DNA of 64,000 nucleotides from Neorhizobium sp. (GTDB lineage: Bacteria > Pseudomonadota > Alphaproteobacteria > Rhizobiales > Rhizobiaceae), in the NCBI GenBank assembly GCA_028283725.1, contig JAPWKC010000003.1, forward strand, positions 806,001 through 870,000, written 5' to 3'. The stretch's first letter is position 1; every line of letters starts with the position of its first letter. Shown here piece by piece: positions 1 to 8,486 of this stretch. The position numbers were made by a program, and so were the translations under genes. The notes below the pieces were generated by a model. It saw only the letters and a program-made list of their open reading frames with translations. It made no database searches and was not told the origin of the DNA.

Positions 1-26
1 GCAAACGCCAGGAAGGATCAAAGCGC

Positions 27-449
27 ATGGCGCAAACGCTTGTGACGGTTTCGACCCGAGGGCAGGGCCTCTACGAATTCACGGAGGCGGCCGCGACCTT
101 TATCGCACAGACCGGCGCGCAGGAGGGGTTGCTGACGATTTTCGTGCGCCATACATCCTGCTCGCTGATCATCCAGGAAAATGCCGATCCCGACGTCAAG
201 CGCGACCTCAAGGCCTTTTTCGCACGGCTGGTGCCACCCTCCAGCGACCCGTCTATGGCCTATCTCGTCCACACGCTCGAAGGGCAAGACGACATGCCGG
301 CGCATATCAAGGCGGCGCTGACGGCAACATCGATCGGCATCCCGGTGTCGCGGGGACGGCTGATGCTCGGCACATGGCAGGGGATCTATCTCTTCGAGCA
401 TCGCGACAGCCCGCATCGCCGCGAGATCGTGCTGCATCTTTCTGCCTGA
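27..449 (+). CDS. YjbQ/UPF0047 family protein
   Basis: This is a 140-residue soluble cytoplasmic protein of the YjbQ (UPF0047) family. The sequence shows the family signatures: RHTSCSL near residue 41, the QENADPDV stretch near 50, the DDMPAH motif in the middle, and a C-terminal GTWQGIYLFEHR block. Members form small trimers with a metal-binding pocket made from conserved His residues, and some have weak thiamine-phosphate synthase activity, but the physiological role is unsettled. The length is normal for the family. AGGAAGGA lies about 8 bases before the ATG. The gene stands alone here because the window begins just upstream. Confidence 0.9.
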   Translation: MAQTLVTVSTRGQGLYEFTEAAATFIAQTGAQEGLLTIFVRHTSCSLIIQENADPDVKRDLKAFFARLVPPSSDPSMAYLVHTLEGQDDMPAHIKAALTATSIGIPVSRGRLMLGTWQGIYLFEHRDSPHRREIVLHLSA

Positions 450-641
450 GAATGCCCGGAAAAGGGCTGCGACCGGGCGCAAAAAAGCCCGTCTGCCTGC
501 ATGAATGATGGCTGAACGGCCGGTTCGTGAGGCGTTCATGCGCGTCTTTCTAATCTCCGATCATCGCCTTCGCTTCCCCCGGCTGACGGCGATATGCAAA
601 TCACGGGTGCCGGACACGGCCCAGATATCGGAGAGTGACCC

Positions 642-992
642 ATGACCAGCCTGATGACCAAAGTCGGCGCTGTATTTCTTCTGGCCCTTGGCGGGCTTTC
701 GGCAACGGCGCCGCTTGCGGCGGCTGCCGGACCGAATGATGTCATCACCATCCAGTACCACGATCGCGGCTGGGGCCCAGGGCCCGGCCCGCGGCCGGAC
801 TGGGATCGCGGCCCGCCGCCGCCGCGCGGCTGCTCGCCGCGCCTTGCCGAGGACAAGGCCTACCGCATGGGCATCAACCGCCCGCGGGTGATCGACGCCA
901 ACCGCCGCGTCATCGTCGTCGGCGGCTTCGACCGTCGCGGTCGCGACCGGATCGTCTTTGCCAACGAACGCGGCTGCCCGGTTCTGCGCTGA
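642..992 (+). CDS. Small secreted hypothetical protein
   Basis: This 116-residue protein has a clear Sec signal peptide (short basic start, hydrophobic core to about residue 25, Ala-rich cleavage region). A Gly/Pro/Arg-rich low-complexity linker (about residues 44-66) follows, then a compact basic C-terminal part with two cysteines. The C-terminal pattern of a Cys, an AYRMGI-like segment, paired Arg/Val strands and a final Cys near the end recurs in small periplasmic proteins of Rhizobiales with no known function. The ATG follows GGAGAGTGACCC. A strong terminator lies about 50 bases after the stop, so the gene is probably monocistronic. No function is assigned. Confidence 0.7.
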   Translation: MTSLMTKVGAVFLLALGGLSATAPLAAAAGPNDVITIQYHDRGWGPGPGPRPDWDRGPPPPRGCSPRLAEDKAYRMGINRPRVIDANRRVIVVGGFDRRGRDRIVFANERGCPVLR

Positions 993-1040
993 CGCCGCTT
1001 TGATATTTCCTCCGTCTCCTTCGCCCGTTGACGGAAGAAA

Positions 1041-1079
1041 GCCCCCGTATCCCGACAAGGGATGCGGGGGCAATTTTTT
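1041..1079 (+). terminator. Rho-independent terminator
   Basis: A 13-bp stem (1041-1053 with 1059-1071, one G-T wobble) and a 5-base loop are followed by AATTTTTT. It ends the small secreted protein gene and also separates it from the opposing tRNA. Confidence 0.9.
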
Positions 1080-1148
1080 CTAAGATGTGGCGAACCTGAG
1101 ATGCCGCCCAGGGTTAGCCGGTGGCAAGGGATTGAATTCAAGGGAAAA

Positions 1149-1224
1149 TGGTGGGCCCGGAGGGACTCGAACCCCCAACCAAGCGGTTATGAGCCGCCGG
1201 CTCTAACCATTGAGCTACAGGCCC
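1149..1224 (-). tRNA. tRNA-Ile (CAU anticodon, lysidine type)
   Basis: Read on the minus strand, this is a complete 76-base cloverleaf with encoded CCA. The acceptor stem is GGGCCTG/CGGGCCC (one T-G pair), the D arm is GCTC..GAGC, the anticodon stem closes a CTCATAA loop, and the T arm is GGGGG-TTCGAGT-CCCTC. The anticodon is CAT. The anticodon arm and variable region (GGCGGCTCATAACCGCTTGG) resemble the minor isoleucine tRNA of E. coli rather than either methionine tRNA. The wobble C is therefore expected to be changed to lysidine by TilS so that the tRNA reads AUA. Confidence 0.9.
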
Positions 1225-1392
1225 GGCCCGACAAGGGCGGTGGCGGGCGCAATGGTTCGCCGCGACACATCGCTGCCTCTAGCGTAATTCGCGCGGTGCT
1301 ACAAGGTGTTGCCGCAATAGGTTCACAATCCCCCGGCAGATAAACTCCCGGATGCAGGCGAAAATCCAGACTGCGCCTCCCGCGTGCGGACG

Positions 1393-1413
1393 ATCACCGT
1401 GGTTCACGGTGAT
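1393..1413. promoter_or_regulatory. Perfect inverted repeat upstream of SIMPL gene
   Basis: ATCACCGTG and CACGGTGAT form a perfect 9-bp inverted repeat around GTT. It lies about 100 bases before the SIMPL gene start and has no T-run, so an operator or 5'UTR hairpin is more likely than a terminator. The cognate factor is unknown. Confidence 0.4.
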
Positions 1414-1513
1414 TCAGGTTTCATGCCGGCCGCAGACACGAGGATCTAGCGCCATGCCCCACCAACAGCAGCGATGTGGACGATCGAAGTCCAACGATCA
1501 GAGAGGAAACACG

Positions 1514-2419
1514 ATGTCGATGATGCGCTTTGCGACCAAGAGTTTTACGGCCAAACGTTCTGCGGCCAAGACGTCCGGAGCCGGCACACTTGGAGTTGGC
1601 ACTCATGGAGTAGGCACGCATGGAGTAGGGACGCTGGGCGTTGGCACGCTTGCAGCCTCCGCACATGGAGCGGTGTTCGGTTGCACGGCATTTGCGGTTC
1701 GGGCCTTGCCGGCCGCTCTGGCGGTCGCGCTGCCGCTTGCGCTTTGGGCGCTGCCTGCGGATGCGCAGGAGGATCGCGCGCGCCAGCCGGTGATTTCGGT
1801 GAGCGGCGAAGGCGAGGCCTCGATCGCGCCGGATATGGCCGTGCTGCAGCTCTCCGTCGTGCGTGACGCCAAGACGGCGGCCGATGCGCTGTCGGCCAAT
1901 AGTGCGGCGATGACCGAGGTTCTCGCCGCCATCAAGGCAGACGGCGTTGCCGAGCGGGATATCCAGACCAGCAATTTCTCCATCTTTCCGCAATACAGGC
2001 ATTTCGAGCCGAAGGACGGCGTCAGCCGGCCGCCCGAAATCACCGGTTACGAGGTGACGAATGCGCTGTCGGTGCGCGTGCGCGACCTGAAAAAGCTCGG
2101 CGGCCTGATCGACCGGTCGGTCAAGCTCGGGGTCAATCAGGGCGGCCAGATCACCTTTACCAATGACGATCCGGCGGCAGCCCTTGCGGATGCGCGCAAG
2201 GCCGCCATGAAGGAAGCGCTCGCCAAGGCGCATACGCTCACCGAAGCTGCCGGCGTCAGGCTCGGCAAGGTGATGGAGATCAACGAGAATTCCGCCCGCC
2301 CCGTCGCCCAGCCGATGATGCGGATGGCGATGGCCAAGGATGCCGCGCCAGCGCCGGTATCGGCCGGCGAAAACAGCTATACGGTCACCGTCAACGTCAC
2401 CTTCGCGCTGGAACAGTAG
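1514..2419 (+). CDS. SIMPL domain (DUF541) periplasmic protein
   Basis: This is a 301-residue SIMPL/DUF541 protein, the family of E. coli YggE, BP26 of Brucella and other periplasmic or outer-membrane-associated oligomers linked to stress tolerance. The domain spans about residue 90 to the end: VISVSGEGEASIAPDMAVL opens it, an ALADARKAAMKEALAKA helix lies in the second half, and VTVNVTFALE closes it. The N-terminus is unusual. About 70 residues precede the mature part, with a basic start, five GVGT(H/L)-type pentapeptides and then a hydrophobic signal segment ending in ADAQ. The ATG at 1514 is chosen because GAGAGGAAAC sits 4-13 bases upstream; the frame stays open further upstream. The signal peptide could instead begin at a later internal start. 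Confidence 0.85.
   Translation: MSMMRFATKSFTAKRSAAKTSGAGTLGVGTHGVGTHGVGTLGVGTLAASAHGAVFGCTAFAVRALPAALAVALPLALWALPADAQEDRARQPVISVSGEGEASIAPDMAVLQLSVVRDAKTAADALSANSAAMTEVLAAIKADGVAERDIQTSNFSIFPQYRHFEPKDGVSRPPEITGYEVTNALSVRVRDLKKLGGLIDRSVKLGVNQGGQITFTNDDPAAALADARKAAMKEALAKAHTLTEAAGVRLGKVMEINENSARPVAQPMMRMAMAKDAAPAPVSAGENSYTVTVNVTFALEQ
1577..1666 (+). repeat. 15-bp in-frame tandem repeat (pentapeptide)
   Basis: Five 15-bp units (GAGTL, GVGTH, GVGTH, GVGTL, GVGTL) and a sixth degenerate unit (AASAH) run head to tail within the SIMPL gene, just before the signal-peptide core. Units differ by one to a few bases, so the array is old enough to have drifted but remains in frame. Confidence 0.9.
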
Positions 2420-2591
2420 GGTCACGTCAGGTGAGGCAGGCGGTGCAAGACGGGCCGACCAGGCAACAAATGCAGGCCAGGCAGACCAGCTAAGCAATGC
2501 AGGACGAGGCGCGGGCTTTTCCGCGCTCGCCCTTCCTGTCCGTCCGGCTATTTTCAAGCAGAGGGATGCACGCCGTCTGCCGGCGTGCATC

Positions 2592-4136
2592 CTATCCGGC
2601 CGATGGCGTCGAAAGCAGCCAGAGGCCGAACACGGTGTAGAAGACCATGGCGAGTGCCAGAAAGACCTGGCTTCTGGCGGCGCGCCGGCCGGTGCCGAAG
2701 TGGCGAAGCGCGATCATGTGGGCGAGCAATATGCCCAGGCAATGGCCCGTGACGATGATTGCAGTCTGGGCGATCCAGACCTTTTTCGCGCCGTCGAGAT
2801 TGGTCAGGAACGAGGTCGTCACATGCCAGTGCGCGGTGCCGAAGAGGTTCCATCCCAGGCCGAAAGGGTCAGACAGAACGGCCATCAGATACTGGCCGTT
2901 GACCAGCATCAGCGTCAGGTAATGGGCGGCGTGGAAGGCCACCGCGATCGGCAGGACCGAGTAGACGAGGTGGCGGGCAAGGCGGATGATGGTTGTGACC
3001 GAGCGTTCGCCGGCAATCCATGCGCCGGCAAAGACCGAGGCCGTATAGAGGCCGCCGAGAAGGAGAGGCGCGATGATCAGGCCGATCGTGTTGGCGCCGG
3101 TCACGCCGCTTCTTCCGGGAAAATCGAGCGGGTTGACGCCGATCGCGCCGAGCCATGTGAAGGTTTCCGAAAAACCGTCGAAGGCAGCCGTGCCGAGCGA
3201 CAGGAGGATCAGCAGTGCAGCGCCCAGCGGCGGTGGCGGCCGGTCGAGGCAGGCTTGTCCCGGCCAGGTGACAGCGAGCGTCTGCCGGTGCGCCGCGCGT
3301 GTCGCCGGTCGGGGTGATGCCGTCTCGCGGCAAAACGGCGAAAGCATGCCGATCATGCGGAAATAGATCGAGAACGGCTCGCCGCGAAGGCTCCATATGT
3401 CCTCGCCGAACACGATCATGGCGCCTAGAGTAAGCACCCAGTAGACGGCAACCACCATTGCCAGACCGGGCGGATCTTCCGGCGCCAGCGAGACGAGTTC
3501 GAACCAGGCAAAGCCGAAGAAGAGGATGAGGGCCGGCGCCTGGCCGATCGCCTCTGGCATCGGCAGCAAGGGTGTCCGGCCGATATTGAAACCCGTCAGG
3601 CGGCGCAAAATGGCAAGCGGTCCGCTCCACGGGTTGAGGTGCCGCCACAGATTGCCGGTCAGGGCCTGAACCGTTGCCAGCATCACCCACCAGAACACCC
3701 AGACGAAGAGCGGCAGCGGATTTTCCAGAGGATCGGCTGTGCCCCATCGGCCGGCCGCCACAAGTGCTGCAAGCAGGAGGAAGGCGAGGGTGCTGGTGGT
3801 GCCGGCGGCGCCCGTCGTGCTCGTGGCGCTGGTGATTGCCGCAGTGCGGGCGGGCATGGCGAAAAGTCTCAGCCTTGCCTGTGCCATCCGCTGGAAAAGC
3901 CGGTCGGGCAAGGCCAGCAGTACGAGAAAGGATGCCGCCACGGCCAGTGCGGCGCCCAGCTTGTAATAGCCGGTCGGCAGCAGCATCACCATCGCCCTCT
4001 CGGTGCCGTGGGCGAGGGCGGGCGTGTTCGCCGCCAGTATCGCCGGCAGGGCAAGCGCGAGGGCTGACGTGGAAATGGAAGGTCGCACCCTTGGTGTCGT
4101 CTTTGGCGGGCGCAACTGGAGCATGAAATGTCGCAT
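2592..4136 (-). CDS. Polytopic integral membrane protein, unknown function
   Basis: This protein is about 514 residues long and strongly hydrophobic. It has an N-terminal signal-like or first transmembrane segment followed by roughly ten further membrane spans. Aromatic motifs such as GNLWRHLNPWSGP, FAWFELVSLAPEDPP and HAAHYLTLMLVNGQY are conspicuous, with His/Trp clusters near membrane ends that could bind a cofactor. I recall similar proteins carrying the dubious automatic label 'fenitrothion hydrolase'; nothing visible supports that chemistry. The frame is open to a TTG at 4268, but the first residues there look non-native, so the ATG at 4136 is preferred without a clear Shine-Dalgarno. 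It is divergent from the Liv-type operon and has no operon partner. Confidence 0.7.
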   Translation of the reverse strand: MRHFMLQLRPPKTTPRVRPSISTSALALALPAILAANTPALAHGTERAMVMLLPTGYYKLGAALAVAASFLVLLALPDRLFQRMAQARLRLFAMPARTAAITSATSTTGAAGTTSTLAFLLLAALVAAGRWGTADPLENPLPLFVWVFWWVMLATVQALTGNLWRHLNPWSGPLAILRRLTGFNIGRTPLLPMPEAIGQAPALILFFGFAWFELVSLAPEDPPGLAMVVAVYWVLTLGAMIVFGEDIWSLRGEPFSIYFRMIGMLSPFCRETASPRPATRAAHRQTLAVTWPGQACLDRPPPPLGAALLILLSLGTAAFDGFSETFTWLGAIGVNPLDFPGRSGVTGANTIGLIIAPLLLGGLYTASVFAGAWIAGERSVTTIIRLARHLVYSVLPIAVAFHAAHYLTLMLVNGQYLMAVLSDPFGLGWNLFGTAHWHVTTSFLTNLDGAKKVWIAQTAIIVTGHCLGILLAHMIALRHFGTGRRAARSQVFLALAMVFYTVFGLWLLSTPSAG

Positions 4137-4432
4137 CGCGGCGGTCTGTCCGAAATTTGGCAATTGAGGAATCGGCTGTCGCGCTCTAGCTTCCAGGCCT
4201 GATGCATGGTTTGGCAAGGGGGTGGCGGATCTTGTCGACCGGAAAACATGGCGATCGGCATGGGGCAAAGGACGGGCCCGACCGTTCGTCGCTCAGGCCG
4301 GAGCGACGAAGGGGGGCGCCGGTGCGGTTCGGTCTTTGGCGAGGCCAGAGCCGGGAGACGTCACAGGACGCAGCAGGACGCCGCAGAGGCTGCAAGACAA
4401 GACATGTCTAAAGACAGAAAGAGGGGGTCTCC

Positions 4433-5740
4433 ATGACCGACAAGATCATCAAGCCGAGTTCTCTCATATCCCGCCGGACCACGCTCAAAGGGGTCGGCGC
4501 TGCGGCCGGCGCCGGCCTGATTTCGGCCACGGCGCCCGGTTTCGTCCGCTACGCGCAGGCGCAGACCTCCGCACCGATCAAGCTCGGTCTGGAGCTTCAC
4601 CGCACCGGTATCGGCGCCTCCTATGGTCGCTGGTACGAGCGGGTCGCCAATGCCGCGGTGAAGATCATCAACGACGAGGGCGGCATCAACGGCCGTCCGG
4701 TGCAGCTGATCGTCGAGGATGACGGGACCGATCCCAAGCGCGGCGCCGAAGTCATCGAAAAATTTGCCACCCAGCACAAGGTCGATCTCGTGTTCGGGAC
4801 CTTGTTCTCCAACGTCGTCGTCGGCGCCGCGCCGCGGGCCGGCGAGTTGAAGATGCCGTATCTCGTCGTGTCGGAAGGCACGCATGTGTCGTCTGGAAGC
4901 CTCAACCGATATTGTTTCCAGCCCGGCATTACCGACGTGCGCTCGCAGGTGACGGCGATGGCGCCGTTCATGACCAAGAACCTCGGCAAGAAGGTGACGA
5001 TGATGTTCCCGGACTATGCGTTCGGCTACGACCATCGCGACAACCTGCCGGCAGCAATCAAGGCGCAAGGCGGCGAGGTGGTCGAGATGATCGCCGTGCC
5101 GCCGACGGAGACTTCGTTCACCCGTTACCTGCCGCGCATTCCCGCCAATACCGACGTGCTTTATCATGTCATGGTCGGCCCTTCGGTTCTGACCTTCGTC
5201 ACCGAACTCGGCGAGTTCTACGGCTCGCAGCACCCGGCGATCTTCGGCTTCATCGACAGTATCGAAGCCGTGGATCTGAAGACCCCGCAGCTCGACTTCC
5301 TCGAAGGCTCGTATTTCTGGGAGGGCAATCCGCGCTATGCCCAGAAGGACCAGAGCCAGTGGGACAAGCTCTACCGGGCGGCCGTCGGCGTCGACGACAC
5401 TGGTGCCAGCGTGCATGATCCGAAGGACATTTCCACCTATGCCCATATGTACGGCGTGTGGGAGACCCTCTTCGTCATCAAGCAGGCGATGCAGAAGGCC
5501 GGTTATCAGGGGCCGCAGGACAAGGCGAAATTCATCGAGGCGCTGGAAAGCTTCGACAAGTTCGAAGAAGGCCGCGACCATCCGCAGGGCGACAAGATTT
5601 TCAACGGGAAGAATCACCAGGCCTATGGCCACCAGAATATTTCGAAGGTGGAAAGCGGCCGGCTGAATGTCGTGCATCGCACCGCGATCGAAGACGGCGG
5701 GCCGCAGACGACGGCCGACTATACCAAGATGGCGCTGTAA
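4433..5740 (+). CDS. Branched-chain-type ABC transporter substrate-binding protein
   Basis: This is a 435-residue periplasmic binding protein of the Leu/Ile/Val-amide type (Peripla_BP_6). A twin-arginine signal is visible: SRRTTLKG at about residues 13-20, a hydrophobic core, and cleavage near AQAQT. The mature protein starts with IKLGLELHRTGIGASYGR and keeps the family features of an NDEGGINGRPVQLIVEDDGTD loop and a KIF..HQAYG segment near the C-terminus. It should capture an amino acid, amide, urea or aromatic acid and deliver it to the permeases encoded immediately downstream. The substrate cannot be read from sequence. Tat export suggests a protein that folds before secretion. GGGGGTCTCC precedes the ATG. 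Confidence 0.88.
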   Translation: MTDKIIKPSSLISRRTTLKGVGAAAGAGLISATAPGFVRYAQAQTSAPIKLGLELHRTGIGASYGRWYERVANAAVKIINDEGGINGRPVQLIVEDDGTDPKRGAEVIEKFATQHKVDLVFGTLFSNVVVGAAPRAGELKMPYLVVSEGTHVSSGSLNRYCFQPGITDVRSQVTAMAPFMTKNLGKKVTMMFPDYAFGYDHRDNLPAAIKAQGGEVVEMIAVPPTETSFTRYLPRIPANTDVLYHVMVGPSVLTFVTELGEFYGSQHPAIFGFIDSIEAVDLKTPQLDFLEGSYFWEGNPRYAQKDQSQWDKLYRAAVGVDDTGASVHDPKDISTYAHMYGVWETLFVIKQAMQKAGYQGPQDKAKFIEALESFDKFEEGRDHPQGDKIFNGKNHQAYGHQNISKVESGRLNVVHRTAIEDGGPQTTADYTKMAL

Positions 5741-5898
5741 CGTTTCCTGCTTCGGCCTGGGCGGGTGTCTTGCCCGCCGTCGTTCTCGCAAATTCGGCGC
5801 TTTGGAAACATGAGCCGGCCGCTGCCTTGCGGCCGGTGCTTCTTCTGTCTACCGATGGACGCCTCATCCGCGATTGCGGATGAACGGGGAAACAAGTC

Positions 5899-6792
5899 TT
5901 GGCATTCGGTCCGTTTCTATTGCTGGCGACATTCGAGGGGCTGCTGCAGGCGGCGATCCTGACGCTGACGGCGCTCGGCCTGTCGCTGGTCTTCGGTGTG
6001 ATGCGCGTCGTCAACGTGGCGCATGGCGAGTTCTACATGCTCGGCGCCGTCATCGCCTGGTGGGTGTCCACGTTCGTGTCGTCGATGTTCGGCATGCCGC
6101 CGGCCGTCGGCTTCATCGCCGCCCTGATCGTCAGCCCGCTTGCCGTCGGCGCCATTGCCATGGTGGGCGAGCGGCTGATCCTGAAACGGCTCAACTACAA
6201 CCCGGAATCGACCATCGTCGCGACGATCGGCATGCTCTACATCATCCAGCAGAGCGTGCTTTTGACCTACGGGCCGGATGCGCGGCGGGTGGCTGCACCC
6301 TTCTATTATCGCATCCAGCTGCCGTGGTTCGGCTATTCGGGATATAATCTCTTCGTCATCGCCGCGGCGGCCGTGCTTCTCCTCATCGTCTGGTTCATCC
6401 TCAGCCGCACGCGGATCGGGCTCATCATGCGCGCGACGCAATTCGATGCCGAGACGGCACAGGCCTTCGGCATCCCGATCGACAGGGTCTATTCGCTGGT
6501 GTTTGCCGCCGGCGCGATGCTGGCGGCGATCGGCGCGGTGCTGGTCGTGCCGATCCGGCAGGCGCATTACCTGATGGGGCTCGATCCGCTGCTCCTCTCC
6601 TTCATCACCGTCATCATCGGCGGGCTCGGCAGCCTGCGCGGCACCGTCATCGCGGCGCTGCTGATCGGCCTCAGCGACGGGATCATCTCGGTGTTCTTCT
6701 CGCCGACGCTTGCCAAGATGATCTCGACATTGCTGGTGGCGCTGGTTCTGGTGTTCAAGCCGGAAGGGTTGTTCGGAGCCAAGGCCCGATGA
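5899..6792 (+). CDS. LivH-type ABC transporter permease
   Basis: This 297-residue inner-membrane permease belongs to the LivH/BPD_transp_2 family, with about eight hydrophobic spans. The opening segment (LTLTALGLSLVFGVMRVVNVAHGEFYMLGA) carries the diagnostic VNVAHGEFYMLGA motif, and the conserved FITVIIGGLGSLRGTVIAALLIG loop near residue 240 contacts the ATPase. It forms the translocation channel with the LivM partner, whose gene overlaps its 3' end by four bases. The start is a TTG with GGGGA about 8 bases upstream; no ATG in frame gives a better N-terminus. Confidence 0.9.
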   Translation: MAFGPFLLLATFEGLLQAAILTLTALGLSLVFGVMRVVNVAHGEFYMLGAVIAWWVSTFVSSMFGMPPAVGFIAALIVSPLAVGAIAMVGERLILKRLNYNPESTIVATIGMLYIIQQSVLLTYGPDARRVAAPFYYRIQLPWFGYSGYNLFVIAAAAVLLLIVWFILSRTRIGLIMRATQFDAETAQAFGIPIDRVYSLVFAAGAMLAAIGAVLVVPIRQAHYLMGLDPLLLSFITVIIGGLGSLRGTVIAALLIGLSDGIISVFFSPTLAKMISTLLVALVLVFKPEGLFGAKAR

Positions 6793-7751
6793 TCCAGTCA
6801 CGACAGTCCGCCGTCATCATCCTGCATATCGCCGCCATTCTCCTGCTCTTCGTTTTGCAGTTCGTGCTGCCGGACTATCACCAGCTGGCGATGACGCGGG
6901 TGATGGTGCTCGCCATCTTCGCCATGGGCTACAATATGCTCTTCGGCTATACCGGCCTGCTCAGCCTCGGCCATGCGATGTTCTTTGCCGCCGGGCTCTA
7001 CGGCGCCGGGCTGACGGCCTATTATTTCGGATGGAGCGTGCCGGTCGCGTTTGTCGCCGGGATCGGCTCGGGGTTTGTCCTCTCCCTCGTCATCGGGCTC
7101 GTTTCGCTTCGCACATCGGGCGTCGCGTTCATGATCGTCACCATGATGTTCGCGCAGGTCGCCTATCTGACGACCACCTATTTCACCGATTATACCCGCG
7201 GCGAGGAAGGATTGGTGTTGCCGCAGGCGGCGCGCAGCTTCGATCTTCTCGGCGTCCATTTCGACCTGACCAGTGCCGTCCTGCGCTACAATCTCTCGCT
7301 GGTACTGCTTGCCGCCACCGTTGCGATCACGCTTCTCATCGTGCGCGGGCCGCTTGGGCGGGCGCTCGTCGCCATCCGCGAGAACGAGCCGCGGACCGTG
7401 ATGCTGGGCTATGACACGTTCCGGCTGAAGCTGATGGCGGTCACGCTTTCCGGCACGATCTCGGCCATGGCGGGCGCTACCTATGCGCTGCTCTTTGCCT
7501 ATATCGGTGCCGGTTTCGCCACTATCCAGTATTCGATCGAGGCGCTGCTGTTCACGCTCCTGGGCGGAGCCGGAACGGTGCTCGGGCCGCTGGTCGGCAC
7601 GGCCGCGATGTTCTACCTGATCGATATCGCAAGTTCCTATACGGTGGCCTATATGCTCGCCGTCGGCATCGCACTGGTGCTGCTCGTGCTGTTCTTCCCG
7701 AAAGGCATTCTGGGAACGATCCGCGAAAGGTGGTTGCCATGGCTGCCGTGA
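6789..7751 (+). CDS. LivM-type ABC transporter permease
   Basis: This 320-residue permease is of the LivM type, with about ten hydrophobic segments. The family motif GYNMLFGYTGLLSLGHAMFF is at about residues 48-67, and LLGGAGTVLGPLVGTA forms the coupling loop near residue 255. It pairs with LivH as a heterodimeric channel. ATGA overlap with livH and the 13-base overlap with the next gene's annotated start indicate tight translational coupling across the operon. Confidence 0.9.
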   Translation: MIQSRQSAVIILHIAAILLLFVLQFVLPDYHQLAMTRVMVLAIFAMGYNMLFGYTGLLSLGHAMFFAAGLYGAGLTAYYFGWSVPVAFVAGIGSGFVLSLVIGLVSLRTSGVAFMIVTMMFAQVAYLTTTYFTDYTRGEEGLVLPQAARSFDLLGVHFDLTSAVLRYNLSLVLLAATVAITLLIVRGPLGRALVAIRENEPRTVMLGYDTFRLKLMAVTLSGTISAMAGATYALLFAYIGAGFATIQYSIEALLFTLLGGAGTVLGPLVGTAAMFYLIDIASSYTVAYMLAVGIALVLLVLFFPKGILGTIRERWLPWLP

Positions 7752-8485
7752 CGCTTCTTTCCACATCGGGCCTCAGCCGGCAGTTCGGCGGGCTGAAAGC
7801 CGTCGACCAGGTGGATTTTTCGATCCGCGAAGGCGAGATCCGTGCGCTGATCGGGCCGAACGGCGCGGGGAAGACGACGTTCGTGTCGCTGCTTTCCGGC
7901 CGTATCGTGCCGTCTGCCGGGCGCATCTCCTTTGCCGGCGAGGATATCACCGCCATGCCGGCGCATGGCCGGGTGCGAAAAGGGATCGCCTACACGTTCC
8001 AGATCACCAGCATCTACCCGACGATGACGGCCTTCGACAATGTGGCGCTTCCGGTGCAGACGGCATTGAAGAAGGCGAAGGCCGCCGGTCCCGCAGGCGG
8101 TGCGGCGGTCATTGCACAGCGGTCGCTGGCAGCCCTGGAGCGGGTCGGTCTTGCCGACCGGGCCGGGGTGAAGGCGGGCACGATGTCCTATGGCCACCAG
8201 CGGCTGCTGGAAGTGGCGATGGGGCTGGCGCTCGAGCCGAGGCTCCTCATTCTCGACGAGCCGACGCAAGGGCTTTCGGACGGCGAGATCGACAATTTCT
8301 GCGCGCTGGTGAAGGATATTTCGAGAACGGCGACCGTGCTTCTGATCGAGCACAACATGCCGGTCGTCATGCGGCTCGCCGACCGGATCACCGTGCTCGA
8401 CCGCGGGCAGATCCTTGCGGACGGCACGCCCGCCGAAATCCGCGCCAACCCGGCGGTACAGGCCGCCTATCTGGGGACGGGCTGA
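7739..8485 (+). CDS. LivG-type ABC transporter ATP-binding protein
   Basis: This 248-residue ATPase is of the LivG group. Walker A (GPNGAGKTT) is near residue 38, a MSYGHQRLLEVA motif replaces the usual LSGGQ as in LivG homologues, Walker B is LLILDEPTQGLS, and the switch His is in EHNMPVV. The ATG at 7739 is preferred because AAAGG ends 8 bases upstream; a GTG three codons earlier is possible. Both candidate starts lie inside the livM coding region, so the genes overlap. It energises import with the LivF-type subunit encoded next. Confidence 0.9.
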   Translation: MAAVTLLSTSGLSRQFGGLKAVDQVDFSIREGEIRALIGPNGAGKTTFVSLLSGRIVPSAGRISFAGEDITAMPAHGRVRKGIAYTFQITSIYPTMTAFDNVALPVQTALKKAKAAGPAGGAAVIAQRSLAALERVGLADRAGVKAGTMSYGHQRLLEVAMGLALEPRLLILDEPTQGLSDGEIDNFCALVKDISRTATVLLIEHNMPVVMRLADRITVLDRGQILADGTPAEIRANPAVQAAYLGTG

Positions 8486-8486
8486 T

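Noticed and set aside
18..539. Minus-strand frame over the YjbQ-family gene
   Set aside because: The plus-strand protein has clear family motifs and a ribosome-binding site; the antisense product has none.
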